Positions 9,201 through 16,300 of a DNA stretch of 44,898 bases are shown piece by piece. The notes below the pieces were generated by a model. The model saw only the letters and a list, made by a program, of their open reading frames with translations, was not told where the DNA came from and made no database searches. This DNA is from CAWVWD01 sp965662365 (GTDB lineage Bacteria > Bacteroidota > Bacteroidia > Chitinophagales > Saprospiraceae). Position 1 is the stretch's first letter; each line of letters begins with the position of its first letter. Location of the stretch: the NCBI GenBank assembly GCA_965662365.1, contig CBFIHR010000029.1, forward strand, positions 1-44,898, given 5' to 3'. A program made the translations under genes and the position numbers.

Positions 9201-9356
9201 CAACCGTTGAAAGCGGCAGATGTGGCAGATACGATTTATTATGTGGCGACTCGACCTGCACATGTCAATATCGAAGATATTGTGATGTGGAGTACGCAAC
9301 AGGCCAGTGCAACGATTATTGATAAAAGCGGTCGTGAGAAGTTCGCAGAAAAGTAA
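6231..9356 (+). CDS. TIR-like / acidic linker / TPR / short-chain dehydrogenase fusion
   Basis: I use ATG 6231 (1041 residues) because an AAGGA lies about 10 nt upstream and the domain begins at once (KAYLIYCIDNQNIA); ATG 6198 would add 11 residues. Residues 1-120 look like a TIR domain: strand, helix, GIDFIHD strand, then APVFLLVSDNFLKSENC. Residues about 190-580 are a disordered Glu/Asp-rich linker with an internal 36-residue duplication. Residues about 580-760 hold TPR-type helical repeats. Residues 785-1035 form a full classical SDR: TGATSGIG (790-797, NAD(P) binding), NNAG (868-871), and the S922-Y935-K939 catalytic set. Both ends therefore belong to nucleotide-cofactor families, but the substrate and role are unknown. 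It stands alone between spacers. The SDR half looks active; the TIR half lacks the usual WxxxE. Confidence 0.85.
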   Translation: MNNTKAYLIYCIDNQNIANHITDDLGRVGIDFIHDTFDFATHDAIRQQYSNSTAPVFLLVSDNFLKSENCMRNILELVEDTRLRGRIKTIILEGRHPIKGTDQYKTIATKFERLGDVVNYINYWSMQYQQIRTEMRHTTEARRTELAPKLDLIQDISTNILGDFMRYLRGTNYVLYQRLKDDNFRELFEEFGGDSALLMRKYGMLPAYSPAVKEVEEEKDVVVDESEQDIREEEIETTTEVLDDVSENVEEGFDLSAIPGLNLLSNREETPEDDESDSKTSENDLSTISDEMLDDLADDLISEEEEDFIEDEMINETFEEINDKVESDDTSPDALADLIDELADDLVEDTNEEVVEDGDEVEGEHSVDALETEEVEGESVEDLENTIVEETEVKGTEDEDNEVNAADENEKVFINMSDFLEEVAAELEESESEKNADGLLDEVKNEKELLNVSDFLEKVAAKSRKSESEKNADGLLDDVSEDLVNEMDVNEAVNGESKGDETLMDDVVEKEVEAEIKQETEETEDLIDELIEDSEVEDEVIVQPSTDIAEELAASGDIEGATGLYRQLVENTPENVDLRYAFAMMLIENGGDRTLAKENLVVASQLDEDDEDILFALGVLSESEGNFEDAKRYYEKVILLDLEHEQAYYRLGSLLANAYENQQFVASSYLQRAISLDDEYAEAYFEYAKLLNTYFGKSKKSAKYFKKAVKNNRHFAEAHFELAKIYNKIDKKSKALRHYENAIEINNRFQTAENDALFGLQVKSPEGDSALGSGEQNAKDSEPKGTILITGATSGIGRATAELFARNGYNLIITGRREERLMALKDILEAEFSTQILTLTFDVRNQAAVEAAIASLEGDWKNIDVLVNNAGLAKGFTPINEGQLTHWETMIDTNLKGLLYVTRAVSPLMVENSKGFIINIGSIAGKETYTNGNVYCATKAAVDALTKGMRLDLHHHNIRVTGIHPGHVETEFAVVRFDGDEERAKIYDDFQPLKAADVADTIYYVATRPAHVNIEDIVMWSTQQASATIIDKSGREKFAEK
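7473..7666 (+). repeat. 108-bp in-frame direct duplication in acidic linker
   Basis: Copy 1 begins at 7473 and copy 2 at 7581, an offset of exactly 36 codons. Both encode (N)-x-SDFLE-x-VAA ... SESEKNADGLLD. The copies differ at many synonymous sites, so the duplication is not recent. Confidence 0.8.
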
Positions 9357-9389
9357 AATAGTAGTTAGTTCAACTTGATATTCAAGATA

Positions 9390-9484
9390 AAAACCGAGTT
9401 TTAGCTCCACAAATAAGGCTTTCTAAATTTTTCGTAAGAAATATTTTAGTTCAAAATTTATTTGTTTTGTTAGAACTCGGTTTT
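9390..9484. terminator. Long hairpin between convergent genes
   Basis: A perfect 11-bp inverted repeat, aaaaccgagtt (9390-9400) and aactcggtttt (9474-9484), is followed by T/A-rich sequence, with partial pairing inside. It lies between the convergent genes ending at 9356 and 9534 and probably ends transcription from both sides. The large loop makes it atypical. Confidence 0.6.
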
Positions 9485-9533
9485 ATTAAAAAAAGCCCTC
9501 GACCTTGTTTCAAAAACGAAAAATCTAAATAAT

Positions 9534-10145
9534 TCAATTATTAAAACTAAAGATATATTCTAAAATAAACCCTCCGCCATAAATATAAATACTACATAAC
9601 ATGGTTTTACCAACGGATAGGGCAAGCATATATTTTATGAAATTCGTTTGTGTAGCACCGGCAGTATAGCCAATTATATCCGTCGGAACAAACGGGAAGA
9701 GTATCCAGCCAACAATGAAAAGTGAACCATATTTCGAATCTAAACCATTTTTTACTTTTTTAAATGCTTGTTTATTTTTATTAAGCCATGCTTGAAAGTC
9801 CACTTTATTCGAAAAATAATAAGCTAAAGCTCCGGAAAGGATAGAGCCAACAACAGAAACAATCCATAATTCGAACAATCTATCAGGATACATAAGGATG
9901 CCTGCAAAAATCAATAGGGTAGGAGGAAGCATGGTGAAACTTCTTAAAACATGTAGAAAAAATAATATTAAAAAACCATAACCTTTATATTGACTTAATA
10001 TTTGAGCGATATTTTCTTTTTCGAAAATAGTCGGATTACAGAGGTAGTAGCCTAATAAACAGATGATTAGGAATAACCAGACATATCGGACATTTTGTTT
10101 GATAAGTACAATATTCATTGAGTTTAATAAATTGGTGAATGGCAA
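9534..10145 (-). CDS. TVP38/TMEM64 (VTT, SNARE-associated) family membrane protein
   Basis: This polytopic membrane protein (203 residues from 10145, or 194 if the Met codon at 10118 is used) has about five hydrophobic spans. The VTT/DedA-related signature is visible: a loop with FTMLPPTLLIFAGILM, then the re-entrant region with FPFVPTDIIGYTAGAT. Family members (YdjX/YdjZ type) sit in the inner membrane and are linked to lipid scrambling or small-molecule transport; no specific role can be assigned here. It converges on the TIR-SDR gene and diverges from the malic enzyme gene. I cannot decide the start, since neither candidate has a clear ribosome-binding site. Confidence 0.8.
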   Translation of the reverse strand: MPFTNLLNSMNIVLIKQNVRYVWLFLIICLLGYYLCNPTIFEKENIAQILSQYKGYGFLILFFLHVLRSFTMLPPTLLIFAGILMYPDRLFELWIVSVVGSILSGALAYYFSNKVDFQAWLNKNKQAFKKVKNGLDSKYGSLFIVGWILFPFVPTDIIGYTAGATQTNFIKYMLALSVGKTMLCSIYIYGGGFILEYIFSFNN

Positions 10146-10268
10146 TGTTATGACTATATTACCTTTGATAAAAGTAAAATTGATAAAAGATGTAATTATT
10201 TTGATCAGTTAATGAATTTTTAAGGTGTAATTATTGATTGTAAAATCAAAAGTTTAAAAACTCTTTGT

Positions 10269-10276
10269 CATCTTTG
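10269..10276 (+). promoter_or_regulatory. Near-consensus -7 element for the malic enzyme gene
   Basis: catctttg matches TAnnTTTG except for the first base and sits about 40 nt before ATG 10316. No TTTG at the expected -33 spacing is visible. A full match, tacctttg, at 10160-10167 is an alternative further upstream. Confidence 0.4.
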
Positions 10277-10315
10277 CATTTTATTGCACCGAATTTTTAT
10301 ACTAAAAAATATTCT

Positions 10316-11506
10316 ATGGATTATTACAAAGACTCGTTGTTTTTACATGAAAAACTGAGGGGGAAAATTGGAACAAAAATCAAGATGACGGTACGAACAA
10401 AAGATGATTTATCTTTGGTTTATTCACCGGGTGTTGCTGAACCTTGTCGCAAAATTGCTGAAAACACAGAGGATGTTTATAAATATACGATGAAGGGCAA
10501 CACGGTGGCTATCGTTAGTGATGGTACTGCGGTTTTGGGGTTAGGAGATATTGGACCCGAGGCGGCTTTGCCAGTGATGGAAGGAAAAGCAATGTTGTTC
10601 AAAAAATTTGCGGATATTGATGCGTTTCCGATTTGTTTGGCTACAACAGACGTTGAGCAAATTGTACAAACGGTTCGGAATATCGCCCCAGTTTTTGGTG
10701 GAATAAATTTAGAAGATATTTCCGCTCCCCGTAGTTTTGAAATCGAAGAGCGATTACAAGATTTGGGTATTCCTGTCTTTCATGATGACCAGCACGGAAC
10801 GGCGATTGTTGTTTTGGCAGCTTTGATTAATGCGTGTAAAGTCACGGGTAAAAACTTAGAAGAATTATCAGTTGTCATTAATGGCGCAGGTGCGGCAGGT
10901 GTTGCTATTGCTAAGTTATTACGTTGTGTTGGTAGTGAAGGCGAATATTGTACACCAGTAAAGTCAATTGTATTGTGCGATAGTAAAGGCATTATCAGTC
11001 GAGACAGAGATAATTTAAACGATTCAAAAAAAGCCTTACTAAGTTTTTCAAATTTTGATAATAAATCAGGTACAATCCGTGATGCGATTGTTGATGCTGA
11101 TGTCTTCATTGGCGTATCTGTCGGTGACTTACTCAATGCAGAAGACATTCGCACGATGGCCAAAGATTCTATTGTTTTTGGTTTGGCAAATCCGACACCG
11201 GAGATTATGCCTGAAGAGGCTTATAAAGGTGGTGCGGCAGTCATCGGAACAGGAAGAAGCGACCTGCCAAATCAAGTTAATAATGTCTTAGGTTTTCCTG
11301 GAATTTTCCGTGGTGCGTTAGACGCAAGAGCTAAAATAATTTCACCAAAAATGAAGTTGGCTGCTGCGTATGCCATTGCGGATTCGGTTCGAAAGCCATC
11401 AAAAGAAAATATCATCCCTTCTGCATTAAATGAAAAAGTCGCCTACGAGGTTGCTCGTGCCGTACAAGAGGTCGCAGAGGATGAAATTGCTAAAGGATTA
11501 CAATAG
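10316..11506 (+). CDS. Malic enzyme (malate dehydrogenase, oxaloacetate-decarboxylating type), short form
   Basis: I start at ATG 10316 (396 residues, MDYYKDSLFLHEKLRGKI). The open frame reaches back to a TTG at 10265, but the extra residues overlap the probable promoter. The enzyme converts malate to pyruvate and CO2 with reduction of NAD(P). Signatures are the N-terminal YSPGVAEPC and the TAVLGLGDIGP segment. The metal/substrate site contains FHDDQHGTA. The Rossmann glycine motif reads GAGAAGVAIA, followed by FGLANPTPEI and NNVLGFPGIFRG near the end. The length fits the short bacterial form without the C-terminal phosphotransacetylase-like domain of MaeB. Cofactor preference cannot be read safely. 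An imperfect palindrome begins immediately after its stop codon. Confidence 0.93.
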   Translation: MDYYKDSLFLHEKLRGKIGTKIKMTVRTKDDLSLVYSPGVAEPCRKIAENTEDVYKYTMKGNTVAIVSDGTAVLGLGDIGPEAALPVMEGKAMLFKKFADIDAFPICLATTDVEQIVQTVRNIAPVFGGINLEDISAPRSFEIEERLQDLGIPVFHDDQHGTAIVVLAALINACKVTGKNLEELSVVINGAGAAGVAIAKLLRCVGSEGEYCTPVKSIVLCDSKGIISRDRDNLNDSKKALLSFSNFDNKSGTIRDAIVDADVFIGVSVGDLLNAEDIRTMAKDSIVFGLANPTPEIMPEEAYKGGAAVIGTGRSDLPNQVNNVLGFPGIFRGALDARAKIISPKMKLAAAYAIADSVRKPSKENIIPSALNEKVAYEVARAVQEVAEDEIAKGLQ

Positions 11507-11553
11507 GCGAATTTCGGGTTTCGGGGCTGTCTAACTCGAAACCCGCAACTCGC
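11507..11553. repeat. Imperfect palindrome just after the malic enzyme stop
   Basis: Arms 11507-11523 and 11537-11553 are complementary at 15 of 17 positions (core cgggtttcg / cgaaacccg) with a 13-nt spacer. It starts at the base after TAG and ends 13 nt before the next ATG. No T-run follows, so I class it as a palindromic element rather than a terminator. Confidence 0.7.
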
Positions 11554-11566
11554 AACTCGAAACACC

Positions 11567-12322
11567 ATGAACATTGTTTTTGCACACTCGAATGGCTTTA
11601 CTGCCAAAACGTATCGGTATTTTTTAGAACAATTAGCACCGAATAAAATCACGGCTTTCGATAATATTGGGCAGCAGACCTCATGGACAAAATGGAAAGA
11701 TTTTGTTCCCCAACTAATTCAGCACATTGAGGAAAATCATGATGAACCAGTGATAGGTTTGGGACATTCGCTGGGGGCAGCAGTCATTTTTTTTGCTGCT
11801 GAGATGCGACCAGATTTATTTTCAAAAGTCATCCTTATCGAACCACCGATTTTTAGCTTTCGCAAAAGGTTGTTGATTTGGTTATTTACACAAATTGGCA
11901 TTGCCGATAAGTTCAGCCCTGCTGGTAGAGCCGCAAAACGTAGAGATTTTTTTGAAAGTCGAGCCGCAGCTTATCAAGCCTTACGCAATCGAGGGATTTT
12001 TAAACGATTTGATGAAAATTGTTTTCAAGATTATATTGATTATGGTTTTAAAACAGTTGAGAATGGAATCACTTTAAATTATCCAAAATCCTTAGAAGCA
12101 CGAATTTTTAGGAATCCACCTTTCTTTTTTAAAAATCCCGAATTAGAAATGCCCGTTCATTTTATTTATTCTAAATATTATAAAACATTGGATAAAAACG
12201 ATATTGCTTGGTGGAAAAAAACATTTCCGTTTATCAATTTTCACGAGTTTGATGGCGGTCACATGTTTCCATTAGAGAAACCAAAAGTAACAGCGAAGTT
12301 TTTACAAACTATTTTTGAATAA
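11567..12322 (+). CDS. Alpha/beta hydrolase fold protein
   Basis: This 251-residue protein begins directly with the first core strand (MNIVFAHSNGFTAKTY). It carries the nucleophile elbow GHSLG with Ser68 and a late histidine in DGGHMFPLEK (about residue 232), as in small esterases and lipases of the abhydrolase_6 type. HSNGF near the start would supply the oxyanion loop. No signal peptide is present, so it is cytoplasmic. The substrate is not predictable. It lies 60 bp downstream of the malic enzyme gene on the same strand, with the palindrome 11507-11553 between, so co-transcription is possible but has no metabolic rationale I can name. Confidence 0.85.
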   Translation: MNIVFAHSNGFTAKTYRYFLEQLAPNKITAFDNIGQQTSWTKWKDFVPQLIQHIEENHDEPVIGLGHSLGAAVIFFAAEMRPDLFSKVILIEPPIFSFRKRLLIWLFTQIGIADKFSPAGRAAKRRDFFESRAAAYQALRNRGIFKRFDENCFQDYIDYGFKTVENGITLNYPKSLEARIFRNPPFFFKNPELEMPVHFIYSKYYKTLDKNDIAWWKKTFPFINFHEFDGGHMFPLEKPKVTAKFLQTIFE

Positions 12323-12382
12323 AAATGTATTTTTTGTCACATAAAAGTCTAAAAAAAATGAAAGAATAAGGTATTTGAGTTG

Positions 12383-12390
12383 TAGTTTTG
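12383..12390 (+). promoter_or_regulatory. -7 promoter element for HAD phosphatase gene
   Basis: tagttttg matches TAnnTTTG exactly and lies 31 nt before ATG 12422, predicting a leader of roughly 25 nt. No TTTG is seen at the usual -33 distance. Confidence 0.5.
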
Positions 12391-12421
12391 TAGCGGTAAC
12401 TAATAGATAAAAAGAAACAGA

Positions 12422-13075
12422 ATGATACAAGCTGTAATATTTGATATGGATGGTTTATTGATTAACTCTGAACCATTTTGGAAAGCGGTTGAAATCGAAG
12501 TCTTTAAGAAAGTAGGTATAGAGTTGACCGTTGAGAAATGCCTAAAAACGGTTGGTTTACGGATAGATGAAGTTGTAACCTATTGGCATGATAGAAAACC
12601 GTGGGATCATGTTTCAAAAAAAGCTATCGAAACTGAAATTGTCCATAAAATGATAGAACGCATTACAAATGAAGGCGAAGCCCTGCCGGGAGTATATGAT
12701 GTTGTTGAGTTTTTTTGGAATCAAAGAATGCCGATGGCGATTGCTTCGTCCTCTTATTTAAGTATCATTGAGGCAGTCGTTAATCGATTAAAGTTGAACG
12801 GTTTTTTCGATGTGACGTATTCGGCAGAATTTGAGAAATACGGCAAACCAAACCCAGGGACTTTCTTAACTACTGCCCAAAAAATGAAGGTTGACCCGAC
12901 GAATTGTCTGGTTTTTGAAGATTCGTTGAATGGCGTAATTGCTGGAAAAGCGGCTCGAATGATTACCGTTGCTGTTCCTGAATTTCATAACCCAAAGTTT
13001 ATAATTGCCGATAAAATTCTCAATAGCTTGAAAGATTTTGATAAAACGGTTTTCGAAGAATTGAATAGGTTGTAA
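12422..13075 (+). CDS. HAD-superfamily sugar-phosphate phosphatase (HxpB/YniC-like)
   Basis: This 217-residue protein carries all four HAD motifs. Motif I is FDMDGLL with nucleophile Asp8 and acid/base Asp10. Motif II is the SSS in AIASSSYLS. Motif III is the lysine in YGKPNPG, and motif IV is VFEDSLNGVIAGKAA. The subfamily IA helical cap lies between motifs I and II. DMDGLLINSEPFW and the overall length resemble E. coli YniC (hexitol phosphatase B) and 2-deoxyglucose-6-phosphatases, which remove phosphate from hexose or hexitol phosphates in the cytosol. The precise substrate is inferred. It is probably monocistronic, with its own promoter at 12383. Confidence 0.85.
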   Translation: MIQAVIFDMDGLLINSEPFWKAVEIEVFKKVGIELTVEKCLKTVGLRIDEVVTYWHDRKPWDHVSKKAIETEIVHKMIERITNEGEALPGVYDVVEFFWNQRMPMAIASSSYLSIIEAVVNRLKLNGFFDVTYSAEFEKYGKPNPGTFLTTAQKMKVDPTNCLVFEDSLNGVIAGKAARMITVAVPEFHNPKFIIADKILNSLKDFDKTVFEELNRL

Positions 13076-13378
13076 AAATACAAAACGGAAATTTTTGTCC
13101 GTCGTAGAATCAAGGCTAATAATCCATTTTAGGCGAATCTTCTTTCTCCTGCAAAATAACAATTTGAATAAAATTTTGTCATATACGCATCAGACTTAGT
13201 GATTTATTTGGGAATCCTCGCTTTTTACAATTAATTTCGCTCATTCATTTTCCTCACCAATACTTATTTTTAATAAAAATATACAATTTCAAAGATTGTG
13301 TCCTAAAAGTACTTTGATTGAAAGTGATATTTTTTATCACAATTCAACTATTATTAACTAACTAACCAGTCAAGTAAA
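13076..13378. other. Intergenic region
   Basis: 303 bp of AT-rich sequence upstream of the secreted protease. I see no RNA gene or strong palindrome. A weak acgga/tccgt hairpin at 13085-13101 may end the phosphatase transcript. The sequence gtactttg near 13310 is one base short of the TAnnTTTG spacing, so I do not call a promoter. Confidence 0.5.
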
Positions 13379-16300
13379 ATGATTAAACATTTATCATTAA
13401 TTGTTTTTGCAGCGTTACTATGCGTACCGATTTTTGCACAAAATGGAAAGTACGATGGTAATTATGATGTTCTCCTAAAATCGGGAACGACACGTTTTGA
13501 AGTAAACTTAAGCGATTTTTTACAAAATCCGAATGTCACTTCTATAGAAACTGTAAACGGCTATTTTTATCGCTTTCTACAATTCAAAACAATACCAGAC
13601 CAAAATACACTTCAGAAGATTGAAGCTTCGGGGGTTATTTTGTTTGATTACGTTCCGCACAAAACGTATATCGCCGGGATTCCATCGAATTTGGATTTCA
13701 ATAAGATGAAAAAATGGGGTGTTCGTAGTGTATCGAAAATGAGTAGTTTACACAAATTATCAAAATCTGTCTTAGGTCCTGTCTATCCAGAATGGGCAGA
13801 AAAAGGGAATAACGAGCTTTTGATTGTGGTTAGTTATTATCGCAATATTCCGGCGGCGACAGCGCAGGCATTATTAATAAATGCTGGAGTAAATATTATC
13901 AGAATGGAGCCAAATAGCCAAACGGCAGTTGTGCAAGTTGCGAAAGCTGAAATTGATAATATTTCTAAATTAGATTTCTTGTATTATGTAGAGTCGGTTC
14001 CAGAGCCACCGATGCCAGAAGATAGATTAGGGCGTACTTTACATCGTTCAAATGTTATCAATACGATGATTCCATCAGGAAAACACTATGATGGAAGTGG
14101 CGTACATATTTTGACTCGTGACGATGGTGCAATCAATCATATTGATTTTAAAAATCGAGTGAGTCAGCCTTTGGCATCAAACTCCGCAGCAGGTACACAT
14201 GGCGACGGTGTGGCAGGAATCATGGGTGGTGCAGGTAATCTTGACCCGACAATTCAGGGTATGGCACCGGGGTCGTTTATGCACGTTATTAATTATGCAG
14301 CTAATTTTTCTAACGATAATACTTTACAATTACACCAAAATGATAATGTGATGGTGACTAACTCATCATATAGTAATGGATGTAATGCGGGGTACACAAC
14401 GACGGCTCGTGTGGTGGATTTGCAGACTTTTCAGAATCCAAGTTTATTACACGTTTTCTCTGGTGGAAACTCTAATAATCAAGATTGTGGTTATGGTGCA
14501 GGTACACAATGGGGAAATATCACTGGTGGCCACAAAATTGGTAAGAATGTAATTGCGACCGCTAACTTATTTCCTGATGGTTCATTGGTGGCTTCGAGTA
14601 GTCGTGGGCCTTCGGAAGATGGTCGTTTAAAACCAGATATTTCGGCAAATGGTCAAGAACAGTTGTCGATTTCAGAAGCGAATACTTATCAGTCTTTTGG
14701 TGGAACATCGGGGGCAGCACCGGGTATTGCAGGAGTAGCGGCACAGTTGTACGATGCTTATCGTCAGTTTAATAATGGTCAAGATCCAGATGCAGCTTTA
14801 ATAAAAGCAGCTTTGATGAATGGTGCAGAGGATTATGGTAATCCTGGCCCGGATTATAAATATGGTTTCGGTCGTGTGAATGCGTATCGTTCTTTAGAAA
14901 TTATTGAAAATAATGATTACGTCAATGGAACGGCGACACAAAGTAGTTTAAATTCACACAGTATCATTGTACCAGCTAATGTAAAAAAGGTTAAAGTGAT
15001 GTTGTATTGGGCAGAAGATGCCGCAGCGGTTAATTCCTCTATGGTCTTAATTAATGATTTGGATATGACAATGACGACGCCTTCTGGAGAAGTATTTTTA
15101 CCTTGGGTTTTGGATAATACACCAAACCCAACATCGTTAGATGCCAATGCAACTCGTGGTGTTGATAACCTTAATAACGTAGAACAAATAACGTTGGATA
15201 ATCCAGCAACGGGAACTTATAATATCAATATTGCTGCGCCTGCTGTTCCTTCAGGAAGCGTAAGCTATTATGTAGTGACGACATATATCTATGACGAAAT
15301 AAAAGTCGTCTATCCGTTAGGTGGAGAGGGATTGATTCCAGGTACTGTGGAACGTATTCACTGGGACGCTTACGGTAGTCAAGCCTCTTTTTTACTTCAA
15401 TTTACGAATGATGGCGGTGCTAATTGGTACACGATTGCGAATGTCAGTGGTAACGAACGAATGTTTGATTGGACAATTCCAAACATGGTGACGGGGCAGG
15501 CTCAAGTTCGTATTACTCGTGGTAATAATACCGGACAATCACAAGCGGACTTCTCGATTTTAGGTCGTCCAGAAAATATCGTATTGACGAAAGTCTGTCC
15601 AAATTCTATCCGTATCGAATGGGACTCTTTAGACGGGGCAGCAGCGTATGATGTATTTATTTTAGGTTTCCAATATATGGACTCTATCGGAACGACTTCG
15701 GATACGTATTTTGATATTCCGGTCACGAATGCGATTGGTACACATTGGGTCGCTGTACGTGGTGTCGGTGCAAATGGATTGAGAGGCCGCAGAACGATTG
15801 CCGAAGAATTGAATATTGCACAATTACAAAATTGTTTGTTTTCAAATGATGTCGCTTTGACGAATATTATTGCTCCTAATGGGTATATTTCTTCTTGTTC
15901 AGCAGCAAGTTTTGATGTAACTGTTGATATTAATAATAACAGTACTTCTGCAAAGTCAAACTTTCCGATTAGTTATAGTTTTAATGGAAATGTTGTAACG
16001 GAGACTTACACAGGAACTATTCCGTCAGCGACTTCGGTCACTTATACTTTTACACAAGGTTTAGGTGCATTAAATGCCGGGAATTACAATATTTCGGCTT
16101 GGACGGCTTTATCCAACGAAGACTTTACAGGAAATGATACAGCTTTTGTATCATTCGAGATTGAGGTAGGTTCAATCAGTTCGATTCCACTTATCGAAAG
16201 TTTTGATACGATTGCTACTTGTGGCACAAGTAATAATTGTGGAGCGACGGTTTGTCCTTTAGGTAATGGTTGGTTGAATTTGACAAATGGTACACAAGAT

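Noticed and set aside
6231..9356. Anti-phage TIR defence system
   Set aside because: The TIR-like domain lacks WxxxE, and no effector, nuclease, mobile or other defence gene lies within the window, so I do not claim a defence role.
10160..10167. Exact TACCTTTG on the plus strand upstream of malic enzyme
   Set aside because: It is 150 nt from the start codon without a -33 partner. The near-consensus element at 10269 is better placed, though this one cannot be excluded.
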